From NCBI GenBank assembly GCA_905212515.1, contig CAJMEU010000094.1, forward strand, positions 1 to 11,600: a stretch of DNA of 11,600 nt. Reading direction: 5' to 3'. The translations under genes were made by a program, and so were the position numbers. Of this stretch, positions 5,719-11,600 are shown piece by piece. Within the stretch, counting starts at the first letter, position 1. Each line of letters starts with the position of its first letter. This stretch comes from an uncultured Oscillospiraceae bacterium (GTDB taxonomy: Bacteria > Bacillota > Clostridia > Oscillospirales > Ruminococcaceae). A model generated the notes under the pieces. The model saw nothing but the letters and a program-made list of their open reading frames with translations. It was not told the origin of the DNA and did no database searches.

Positions 5719-6186
5719 ATGCCGCAAATGAACAAGGGCGGAAAATTTATTTTCGGCAAGTCGCTGCTGCGGGCGGACGGCCGCCTCTGCATCCCGCCCG
5801 GTGCCGCGCGGGAGTACGAGATCGCGGCGGACGGCACGGTGATCCTCTTCACCGGCAGCCGCTCCACGGGCGGCTTCTGCGTGACGCGGCCCGGGCTGCT
5901 GGGCCCCTCCAGGCTGGGCCACATTTTGGACGAACTGCCCGCCCTGGCCGCCCGCGCCCTGCCGGCCGGTGCCTTTGTCCGCTACAAGGGCCGCGCCTAC
6001 TGCTGGCTGCCCGTGTCGACGCACGGCACCCTGCGGCTGACGGCGGACGTGCAAACGTTCCTGGGCCTTGCGCCGGGGCAGGCGCTGCTGTGCATCCGCA
6101 GCAGCGACATCGCCTTCACCCTGGGCGCCCGCGGCCCCCTGCTGGAACGGGCCGCGCAATTCCCCGGAACGATCGAAGTGTTTTGA
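5719..6186 (+). CDS. hypothetical protein, 155 aa, possibly AbrB-like beta fold
   Basis: I do not recognise this family. The frame is well supported: GGGAGG ends 8 nt before the ATG, codon use is GC-rich like its neighbours, and a strong terminator follows. There is no signal peptide or membrane segment and no CxxC cluster, although Cys24, Cys54, Cys95 and Cys125 are spread along it. Residues 13-46 (including LLRADGRLCIPPGAA) and 104-133 (including LRLTADVQTFLGLAPGQ) each resemble the strand-turn 'grl.iP..l...lgl..G..l' rhythm of AbrB/SpoVT swapped-hairpin domains. That similarity is judged by eye and weak. The protein is second in a probable two-gene operon with the 4Fe-4S membrane protein, so a regulatory or partner role with it is possible. 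Function is unknown. Confidence 0.75.
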   Translation: MPQMNKGGKFIFGKSLLRADGRLCIPPGAAREYEIAADGTVILFTGSRSTGGFCVTRPGLLGPSRLGHILDELPALAARALPAGAFVRYKGRAYCWLPVSTHGTLRLTADVQTFLGLAPGQALLCIRSSDIAFTLGARGPLLERAAQFPGTIEVF

Positions 6187-6191
6187 TCCAT

Positions 6192-6244
6192 AAAAAAACG
6201 CGCGCCTGTAGGGAAACCAATACAGGCGCGCGATTTTATTTTTT
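6192..6244. terminator. bidirectional intrinsic terminator between convergent genes
   Basis: A perfect 12-bp stem, CGCGCGCCTGTA (6199-6210) with TACAGGCGCGCG (6221-6232), and a 10-nt loop. The plus strand continues with ATTTTATTTTTT (6233-6244). The minus strand continues with seven T (6198-6192). It therefore stops both the 155-aa gene and kdgK, whose stop codon is at 6243-6245. Confidence 0.95.
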
Positions 6245-7265
6245 ACCGGTTCATCTCGCTGACCGGGCCGGTGGCGTTGTGCTGGGCGATGATGCCCTCG
6301 ATCTCCTGCAGGTCGGAGGAGGGCAGGTCGCCGGGGACGGTGTTCTTCACGCTGGAGGTGGCGTTGCCGTACCGCATGGCCCGCTGCGGGTCGCCGTCCT
6401 GCAGCAATCCGAACAGCACACCGGACACATAGGCGTCGCCGGAGCCGATGCGGTCGATCACCTCGATGTCCCGGTAGGGCTCCTCGGTGTAGAACGCGTC
6501 GGCCGCGGCACTGTACACCACAGAGGTGAAATCGTGCCGGCTGGGGCTGAGCACCGTGCGCCGGGTGGTGGCCACCACGGACACGCCGTAGTCCCGGGCA
6601 TAGCTTTTCATGATGTCCTGCAGCTCGCCGGTCTTTTGGAACATGCGGCGGCTGGTCTCTTCAGAGACGAACAGCACGTCCACCAAGGGCAGGATCTCTT
6701 CAATGGCCGCCCGGGCCTCGGCCTCGCCCCACAGGTTGGCGCGGTAGTTCACGTCGAAGGAGATCTGCGCCCCGCCGTTTTTGAAGCGGCGGATCAGCTC
6801 CGTGGCCACGGCCCGCGTATTGGGGCACAGCGCCAGGCTGATGCCGCTGGTGTGGAACATCCGCGCCGAGGCGTACACCTCGGGCGGGATCTCCTCCAGG
6901 CTGATGCGCGTCACCGAGGCGCCCTTGCGGTCATACACGATGGTGGGCTTGCGGGGAGCGGCGCCCGTCTCGTAGTAATACACGCCCAGGCGCGCGGCCG
7001 GCGAGGAATCGTACAGTAAGTAATCGTCGGATACGCCCACGGCGCGCACGCGGTTTTTCACAAAGGTGCCCAGCTCATTTTCGGGCAGCTTTGAGATGAT
7101 GCCCGTGCGCAGGCCCAGCAGGGCCACGCCCGAGGCCACGTTCAGCTCGGCGCCGCCGGCGTGCTTTTCAAACACGTCCCCGTCCGCGATGCGGGCGTAG
7201 CGCGGCGGCGACAGCCGCAGCATGATCTCGCCGAAGGTGATCAGGTCAAAAGGTTTTTTCTCCAT
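6243..7265 (-). CDS. kdgK: 2-dehydro-3-deoxygluconokinase (KDG kinase), PfkB family
   Basis: A 340-aa cytoplasmic sugar kinase of normal length that phosphorylates 2-keto-3-deoxygluconate to KDPG. The opening FDLITFGEIMLRLSPP (residues 6-21) and the GGAELNVASGVALLG block (37-51) are typical of KdgK-type PfkB enzymes. FDVNYRANLW is at 170-179 and the catalytic motif DRIGSGDAYVSG at 271-282 with Asp277. The ATG at 7265 has AGGAGGG 6 nt upstream. It lies downstream of uxaB-uxaA in the same direction but after a 113-bp gap with its own promoter, so it can be made separately. Its substrate is the product of the altronate dehydratase encoded next to it. No KDPG aldolase gene (eda) is in the window. 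Confidence 0.93.
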   Translation of the reverse strand: MEKKPFDLITFGEIMLRLSPPRYARIADGDVFEKHAGGAELNVASGVALLGLRTGIISKLPENELGTFVKNRVRAVGVSDDYLLYDSSPAARLGVYYYETGAAPRKPTIVYDRKGASVTRISLEEIPPEVYASARMFHTSGISLALCPNTRAVATELIRRFKNGGAQISFDVNYRANLWGEAEARAAIEEILPLVDVLFVSEETSRRMFQKTGELQDIMKSYARDYGVSVVATTRRTVLSPSRHDFTSVVYSAAADAFYTEEPYRDIEVIDRIGSGDAYVSGVLFGLLQDGDPQRAMRYGNATSSVKNTVPGDLPSSDLQEIEGIIAQHNATGPVSEMNR

Positions 7266-7293
7266 CCTTGCCCTCCTATTCCGTCCGCTGCTC

Positions 7294-7319
7294 CCGCCCG
7301 CGCGCGGGCCGCCGGGCGG
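7294..7319 (-). promoter_or_regulatory. GC-rich hairpin in the kdgK leader
   Basis: CCGCCCG (7294-7300) can pair with CGGGCGG (7313-7319). Alternatively GCCCGCGCGCGGGC (7296-7309) is a perfect 14-bp palindrome. Either lies between the predicted kdgK start site (about 7328) and its ribosome binding site. No T-run follows, so it is not a standard terminator. Chance pairing in GC-rich DNA is possible. Confidence 0.35.
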
Positions 7320-7334
7320 TGAAAATACCCTTTT

Positions 7335-7363
7335 AGTGTATCACGCCGAAGGCCGGTTGGCAA
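7335..7363 (-). promoter_or_regulatory. kdgK: kdgK promoter
   Basis: Minus-strand TTGCCA (7363-7358), 17 bp, TACACT (7340-7335), with a leader of about 63 nt. The surrounding GTGATACACT...GGGTATTTTCAC is loosely palindromic and might hold an operator over the -10. Confidence 0.62.
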
Positions 7364-7378
7364 GGGGCGCGCCGGGGT

Positions 7379-8848
7379 TTACAGCACCACGCCGTCCTTC
7401 CAGATGGAGATATCGCCGAAGCCCTGGGCCTCGCTTTTGCTTTTCCTGCCGCCGGCCACGTCCAGCACCAGGCGCAGCAGTCGGGCCGCCGCGCTTTGAA
7501 TGTCCTCGCCCTCGGCCACGGTGCCGGCGTTGAAGTCCACCCAGCCCGGCTTTTGGGCCGCCAGGCGGCTGTTCGTGGCGATCTTCACCGTGGGCGCCGG
7601 CGCGCCGAAGGGCGTGCCCCGCCCGGTGGTGAACAAGATCAGATGGCACCCCGCCGCCGTCAGGGCGGTGGCGCTGACCAAATCGTTGCCCGGGCCCTCC
7701 AGCAGGTTCAGGCCCGGCACGCTGACGGCTTCGCCGTAGCCCAGCACGTCGGCCACGGGCGCGGCGCCGCCCTTCTGCACGCAGCCGCAGCTTTTGTCCT
7801 CCAGGGTGGTGATGCCCCCGGCCTTATTGCCCGGGCTGGGGTTCTCGTACACCACCTGGCCGTGGCCGGTGAAATATTGCTTGAAGCCCCCCAGCATGGC
7901 CGCGGCTTTGCGGAACACGGCCTCGTTTTGGCAGCGGCCCAGCAAAAGCCCCTCGGCGCCGAACAGTTCGGGCACCTCCGTCAGCACGGTGCTGCCGCCC
8001 TGGGCCACCAGCAGGTCGCTGAACGCGCCCACCACGGGGTTGGCCGTGATGCCGGACAGCCCGTCCGACCCGCCGCACTTCATGCCCACCACCAGCTTGG
8101 CGGCGGGCAGGCGCTGGCGCCGGTCCTTGCCCATATGCGCCGCCAGCTTCGCCAGCAGCGCGCCGCCGGCCGCCAGCTCGTCCGGCACGTCCTGGCAGGT
8201 AAGGAACTGCACCCGGTCCGGGTCGTAAGGGCCCAGCTCCTGCAAAAACTGCTCATGGGTCAGGTTTTCGCACCCCAGGCTCAGCACCAGCACGCCGCCC
8301 GCGTTGGGGTGGCGGCACAGGGCCGCCAGCAGCTTGCGGGTGCGGGCGTGGTCGTCCCCCATCTGGCTGCAGCCAAAGGGGTGGCGGAAGGCCCGCACCG
8401 CCTCCACGCCGCCGCTTGCCAAATGCCGGTTCTGCGCCGCCAGGGCCTGGGCTATATCGTTCACACAGCCCACGGTGGGGATAATCCACAGCTCGTTGCG
8501 CACGGCCGCGCGGCCGTCCGCCCGCAGATAGCCCTGGAAATAGTCCGGCTGCCGGGGCGCCAGCGGCGCGGCGGCGGGGGCGTAGGTATAGGCGGCAGCC
8601 TCGTCCAGGGCAGTCTTTACATTGTGCACATGCACCCAGGCGCCGGCCGGGATATCCCCCGCCGCGCGGCCGATGGGCACGCCGTATTTCACCACCGCCC
8701 CGCCGGCGGCGATGGGCGCCAGGGCCATCTTGTGGCCCTGGGGGATGTCCTCGGCGGCCGTCACGCCGGCAAAGGCCGTGCCGGCGGGCGCCGGGCGCAG
8801 GGCCACGGCCACGTTGTCGGCCGGATGGATGCGGATAAAATCGAGCAT
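7379..8848 (-). CDS. uxaA: altronate dehydratase
   Basis: A 489-aa enzyme (E. coli UxaA is about the same length) that dehydrates D-altronate to 2-keto-3-deoxygluconate in galacturonate breakdown. An N-terminal SAF-like domain (residues 1 to about 75, with GHK 38-40 and HNVKT 75-79) is followed by the catalytic UxaA/GarD domain: GYLRADGRAAVRN (106-118), MKCGGSDGLSG (256-266), TTGRGTPFGAPAPTVKIATN (407-426) and GWVDFNAGTV (435-444). The start is the ATG at 8848, 8 nt after AAGGAGG. That site overlaps the uxaB stop codon, leaving a 10-bp gap, so translation of the pair is probably coupled. An upstream in-frame start at 8884 would overlap uxaB and is less likely. Confidence 0.95.
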   Translation of the reverse strand: MLDFIRIHPADNVAVALRPAPAGTAFAGVTAAEDIPQGHKMALAPIAAGGAVVKYGVPIGRAAGDIPAGAWVHVHNVKTALDEAAAYTYAPAAAPLAPRQPDYFQGYLRADGRAAVRNELWIIPTVGCVNDIAQALAAQNRHLASGGVEAVRAFRHPFGCSQMGDDHARTRKLLAALCRHPNAGGVLVLSLGCENLTHEQFLQELGPYDPDRVQFLTCQDVPDELAAGGALLAKLAAHMGKDRRQRLPAAKLVVGMKCGGSDGLSGITANPVVGAFSDLLVAQGGSTVLTEVPELFGAEGLLLGRCQNEAVFRKAAAMLGGFKQYFTGHGQVVYENPSPGNKAGGITTLEDKSCGCVQKGGAAPVADVLGYGEAVSVPGLNLLEGPGNDLVSATALTAAGCHLILFTTGRGTPFGAPAPTVKIATNSRLAAQKPGWVDFNAGTVAEGEDIQSAAARLLRLVLDVAGGRKSKSEAQGFGDISIWKDGVVL

Positions 8849-8862
8849 TTCTTCCTCCTTAC
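8849..8862 (-). promoter_or_regulatory. uxaA ribosome binding site overlapping the uxaB stop codon
   Basis: On the minus strand the sequence reads CAGTAAGGAGGAAG before the uxaA start codon. The TAA stop of uxaB (8861-8859) forms the first bases of a full AAGGAGG Shine-Dalgarno. Terminating ribosomes are thus placed on the next start, a sign of coupled translation. Confidence 0.75.
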
Positions 8863-10343
8863 TGCACCGCGCGCAGCATGGCATACGCGCCCTCGCGGCG
8901 GATGCCGGCCAGGCCCTCGGCCACCGCGGCCTCCAGGCCGGGCACCAGGGTCAGGTCCTCACCCCAGAAGGCCTCGTTCTGCAACACGGCGCGGGCCAGG
9001 GCCGGGGCGTCGTCCGCCCGGTGGGCCCAGTAAAACTCCAGCACCGGCCGGTCGTCCCGCACCAGGTAATCGTCGCCCGCCGGGCGGCGGCAGCAAAGGC
9101 CCTCGTCCGTCAGCGCCTGAAGCCCACAGGTGTAAAAGGCGATGTACGCCGCCAGGCTGAAGGCCAGGCGCGCGGGCAGGCGGCCGGTCTGCCGCACCGC
9201 TTCCCGCAGGCTGGGCAGGCAGCGGGCGCGCCATTTGGCGGTGGAGTTGAGGCTGATGGACAGCAGCGCGTGGTCGATGAAGGGGTTTTGGAACCGCTCG
9301 GTCACCGCCGCGGCGAATTCCTCCAGCTCCGGGCGGGGCAAAGGCAGCGTGGGGATGATCTCCTCGCGGATGGTGTTCTCCATGAACGCGCGGATCACCT
9401 TGTCCTCCATGCAGCCGCGCACGATGTCCTGGCCGGCCAGGTAGGCGGCCAGCACCATGCTGGTGTGGGCACCGTTCAAAATGCGCACCTTGCGCTGTTT
9501 ATAGGGTGTGTGGTCGGGTGCCACCAGCACGGGCAGGCCCGCCCGGGTGAAGAAGGACAGCTCCTCCCGCAGCCAGTCCGGCCCCTCGATGACCCAGAAG
9601 CCGAACACCTCGCCGGTGTCCAGCAGCTTGTCCTCGTAGCCGTTCTCGGCGTTCAGGGCGTCGGCCTCGGCGCGGGGATAGCCGGTGACGATGCGGTCCA
9701 CCAGGGTGGAGCAGAACAGGTTCTCCCCGTCCACCCAGGCGCTGAATTCGCCCGGCAGGCCCCATTGTTCGATGTACCGGTGCACGCACCGGCACAACGC
9801 CCGGCCGTTGTCGTCGATCAGCTCGCAGGAGAGGATCACAAACCCCCGCCCGCCCAGGCGCCAGCGCTCGTACAAAAAGCGGGTGAGCTTGGCCGGGAAC
9901 GAGGCGGGCGGCGCGTCCTCGAATTTGCACGCCGGGTCGTAGGCGATGCCGGCCTCGGTGGTGTTGGAGGCGATGTAGCGCAGGTCGGGGTTGGCGGCGC
10001 AGGCCAGCAGGGCGTCAAAGTCCGCGTAGGGGTCCAAACAGCGGCTGACGGCGCTGATCACGCGCTTTTCGCTCACCTTCCGCCCGTCGGCAAAGCCGCG
10101 CAGGTACAGGGTGTACAGGCCCTCCTGCCCGTTGATGACCTCGGCCAGCCCCCGGCCGATGGGCTGGCACAACGCCACCTTGCCGTTAAACCCGCCGTGT
10201 TGGTTGGCCATGTCGAAAAAGTAGTCCACAAAGGCGCGCATAAAGTTGCCCTCGCCGAATTGCAGCACCCGCTCGGGCGCGTCCTCCAGCAGATAGCCCT
10301 CGTAGCCGTGCCGCTGCAGCGTCTCATAAGAAAGCCCTTCCAT
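8859..10343 (-). CDS. uxaB: tagaturonate reductase (altronate oxidoreductase)
   Basis: A 494-aa NAD-dependent polyol-type dehydrogenase of the mannitol dehydrogenase family that reduces D-tagaturonate to D-altronate. The N-terminal motif LQFGEGNFMRAF is at residues 27-38, YEDKLLDTGEVFGFWVIEGP at about 236-255, and the catalytic K-x4-N-x2-H set at 285-293 (KVRILNGAH: Lys285, Asn290, His293). The ILNGAH form suits UxaB better than the fructuronate reductase UxuB. The ATG at 10343 is preferred: AAAGGA is 8 nt upstream of it. The in-frame ATG at 10352 directly abuts that same site. It is first in the uxaB-uxaA operon under the promoter at 10379-10407. The isomerase UxaC, which would supply tagaturonate, is not in the window. 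Confidence 0.92.
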   Translation of the reverse strand: MEGLSYETLQRHGYEGYLLEDAPERVLQFGEGNFMRAFVDYFFDMANQHGGFNGKVALCQPIGRGLAEVINGQEGLYTLYLRGFADGRKVSEKRVISAVSRCLDPYADFDALLACAANPDLRYIASNTTEAGIAYDPACKFEDAPPASFPAKLTRFLYERWRLGGRGFVILSCELIDDNGRALCRCVHRYIEQWGLPGEFSAWVDGENLFCSTLVDRIVTGYPRAEADALNAENGYEDKLLDTGEVFGFWVIEGPDWLREELSFFTRAGLPVLVAPDHTPYKQRKVRILNGAHTSMVLAAYLAGQDIVRGCMEDKVIRAFMENTIREEIIPTLPLPRPELEEFAAAVTERFQNPFIDHALLSISLNSTAKWRARCLPSLREAVRQTGRLPARLAFSLAAYIAFYTCGLQALTDEGLCCRRPAGDDYLVRDDRPVLEFYWAHRADDAPALARAVLQNEAFWGEDLTLVPGLEAAVAEGLAGIRREGAYAMLRAVQ

Positions 10344-10353
10344 CCGTCTCATC

Positions 10354-10363
10354 CTTTCGAAAG
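10354..10363. promoter_or_regulatory. CTTTCGAAAG palindrome in the uxaB leader
   Basis: A perfect 10-bp palindrome with a central CG. It starts about 8 bp downstream of the predicted start site and overlaps the AAAGGA ribosome binding site. Position and form suit a LacI-family operator. Its core TTTCGAAA also stands next to the kinase promoter at 1826-1833. Confidence 0.4.
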
Positions 10364-10378
10364 CCCGTTTTTATCTGT

Positions 10379-10407
10379 AGTTTAGCACGCGCAAAAGGGC
10401 TTCGCAA
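10379..10407 (-). promoter_or_regulatory. uxaBA promoter
   Basis: Minus-strand TTGCGA (10407-10402), 17 bp, TAAACT (10384-10379); start near 10372 with a leader of about 29 nt. AAGCCC (10361-10366) and GGGCTT (10397-10402) form an inverted repeat around the promoter core. Confidence 0.7.
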
Positions 10408-10479
10408 GGAATCGGCGGCCCCGGGGGAAAGATTCGGCGCTTTCCCCAGCCAGGGCCTGCCGGCTTCGTCCGTTCAGAC

Positions 10480-10519
10480 AAAAAACCGCGCATTTTGTTG
10501 CGCAGCTTTGCGCAACAAA
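10480..10519 (-). terminator. proC 3' hairpins, probable terminator
   Basis: Two overlapping structures follow the proC stop. One is an 11-bp perfect stem, TTTGTTGCGCA (10494-10504) with TGCGCAACAAA (10509-10519), loop of 4. The other is a 5-bp stem, GCGCA (10488-10492) with TGCGC (10499-10503), followed on the minus strand by GG and six T (10485-10480). They share bases 10494-10503, so only one can form at a time. The second has the terminator layout. Confidence 0.55.
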
Positions 10520-10535
10520 GGGGACGGGCGGGCAT

Positions 10536-11351
10536 TTATTTGCCCATTTCCTGGGTGCGGGCGCAGGCGGCCAGCACGGCGTCCATGGCCGCGCCGCGCA
10601 CCCCATGCTGTTCCAGCGCGCGCACGCCGGCAATGGTGCTGCCGCCGGGGCTGCACACCTCGTCCTTCAATTGGCCGGGGTGCTTGCCGCTTTCCCGCAC
10701 CAGGGCGGCCGCGCCCTCCACGGCGCCGGCCGCGCAGGCCAGGGCCTGGGCCCGGGACATGCCCGCGGCCACGGCGCCGTCGGCCAGGCCCTCGATGAAC
10801 AGGTACGCCCAGGCCGGCGTACAGCCGGCGATGACGCCGCCCGTGTCCATCATGGCCTCGTCCAGGTCCAGCAGGCTGCCGGCCGCGGCCAGCAGCGCTT
10901 TGACGCGGGCTGTCTGCCCGGGCGCAACGTCCGCGTCCGGCGTGATGAACACGATGCCCTTGCCGATGGCGCAGGGCGTATTGGGCATGATGCGCATCAC
11001 GGGCAGATCCACCCCGGCCAGCTCTTTCAGGCGGGCCAGGGACAGCCCCGCCGCCATGCTGACCAGAACCGGCCCCTGCCCCTGCTGCCGGCGAGCCGCC
11101 AGGGCGGGGCGCAGGCCCTCCAGCACAGCGGCCATCTGGAAGGGCTTGACGCCCAAAAACAGGTAGTCCGCTTTCTCCGCCGCTTCGGCGGCGCTGGCGG
11201 CCACGGTGCAGCCGTATTGGGCGGCCAACGCCTGGGCCTTGGCGGGGGTGCGGTTGTAAAGCACGCAGTCAGGGCCAAAGCCGCCCGCGGCGGCGGCCGC
11301 CAGCAGGGCGGCGGCCATGTTGCCGGTGCCGATAAAGCCGTAAGTACCCAT
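10536..11351 (-). CDS. proC: pyrroline-5-carboxylate reductase
   Basis: A 271-aa enzyme of normal ProC length that carries out the last step of proline synthesis (P5C to L-proline, NAD(P)H). The Rossmann motif FIGTGNMA is at residues 6-13, LGVKPFQM at 66-73, RIMPNTP at 120-126, and the P5CR signature DEVCSPGGSTIAGVRALE at 230-247. An oddity is that the helix motif usually reading SGSGPAY is AGCTPAW here (175-181). The start is the ATG at 11351, 6 nt after GAAGGAGG. Longer frames upstream lack such a site. It is separated from uxaB by a hairpin region and has no obvious link to sugar-acid use. A solo proC with its own upstream region is common. Confidence 0.94.
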   Translation of the reverse strand: MGTYGFIGTGNMAAALLAAAAAGGFGPDCVLYNRTPAKAQALAAQYGCTVAASAAEAAEKADYLFLGVKPFQMAAVLEGLRPALAARRQQGQGPVLVSMAAGLSLARLKELAGVDLPVMRIMPNTPCAIGKGIVFITPDADVAPGQTARVKALLAAAGSLLDLDEAMMDTGGVIAGCTPAWAYLFIEGLADGAVAAGMSRAQALACAAGAVEGAAALVRESGKHPGQLKDEVCSPGGSTIAGVRALEQHGVRGAAMDAVLAACARTQEMGK

Positions 11352-11600
11352 AAAAACCTCCTTCATTGTGGGGAACAGTAAAACTTGTCCCTTCTGTCCG
11401 TTTTTTTCGTGGTAAGATGATAAAAGAAACGATGCGGGAAACGTCATCGCCGGCGTGGGGCGCAGCTTCCGGGGCCGCCCGGGCATTTGGCGGGCGCCTG
11501 TGCATTCGGCCAGCGTCTCCTTTGCTTCGCTGCGCTGCGCAAGGGATGGGACACAGCGTTTGATTGCCGCTTGTCCTTACAAGTTCCATCTTCGAAAGAT
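11352..11600. other. non-coding region upstream of proC
   Basis: No supported gene in 249 bp; open frames on either strand run into proC out of frame or lack ribosome binding sites. The minus strand has TATCAT (11422-11417) as a possible proC -10, without a good -35. Nearest to the right edge is CTTCGAAAG (11590-11598), close to the CTTTCGAAAG seen in the uxaB leader. Confidence 0.5.

Noticed and set aside
10344..10352. ATG at 10352 as the uxaB start
   Set aside because: The AAAGGA site abuts this ATG, leaving no spacer. It is 8 nt from the ATG at 10343.
7496..10385. Two long rightward open frames (7496-9160, 8622-10385) opposite uxaA and uxaB
   Set aside because: Antisense shadows with low-complexity Arg/Gly/Pro/His content and no recognised motif. 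The leftward genes have full domain structure and ribosome binding sites.
1..11600. CRISPR arrays, tRNA or rRNA genes, insertion sequences, prophage or defence genes
   Set aside because: I saw no regularly spaced repeats, cloverleaf-type genes, transposase or integrase motifs, or toxin/nuclease signatures in the window.

Overview
The window looks like a GC-rich Clostridia (Oscillospiraceae-like) chromosome. This is inferred from strong AAGGAGG-type ribosome binding sites, TTGnnn-N17-TAnnnT promoters, a candidate Rex site and compact sugar-acid operons. No ribosomal or tRNA gene is present to fix the taxon. Almost everything recognisable is carbohydrate-acid catabolism.

Left part (1-4761). 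A divergent locus is centred on a 606-bp intergenic region (1339-1944). Leftward run a LacI-family regulator and the N-terminal part of a sugar ABC-transporter ATPase, cut by the window edge. Rightward runs a tight three-gene operon: an IolC-like PfkB kinase, a class II (IolJ/Fba-like) aldolase and, between them, a GarR-like tartronate semialdehyde reductase. It ends at a strong intrinsic terminator (4731-4761). No iolB, iolD, iolE or iolG is present. The combination suggests phosphorylation of a ketose acid, aldol cleavage to DHAP plus a C3 semialdehyde acid, and reduction of that semialdehyde to glycerate. The intergenic region holds two good promoters, several TTGCGCAA-type palindromes, a TTTCGAAA palindrome beside the kinase promoter and a near-consensus Rex (NADH sensor) site.

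Middle (about 4800-6244). A two-gene unit is bounded by terminators on both sides. It encodes a polytopic membrane protein with two ferredoxin-type 4Fe-4S clusters (NapH/CcoG-like) and a 155-aa protein I cannot identify. A perfect 12-bp-stem bidirectional terminator separates it from the convergent leftward genes.

Right part (6243-11351, all leftward). kdgK (KDG kinase) has its own promoter. uxaB and uxaA (tagaturonate reductase, altronate dehydratase) form a translationally coupled pair with a near-ideal promoter. Together they supply the tagaturonate to altronate to KDG to KDPG steps of galacturonate breakdown; uxaC and eda are not in the window. Furthest right is proC (pyrroline-5-carboxylate reductase) with an unusual 3' hairpin and about 250 bp of non-coding DNA beyond it.

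The most interesting idea is that the two halves share a substrate. If the left operon phosphorylates and cleaves a 5-keto-aldonate such as tagaturonate or fructuronate, the window holds both the classical reductive uronate route and an EMP-like or sulfoglycolysis-like shortcut giving DHAP and tartronate semialdehyde. This is inference, but it makes clear biochemical predictions.
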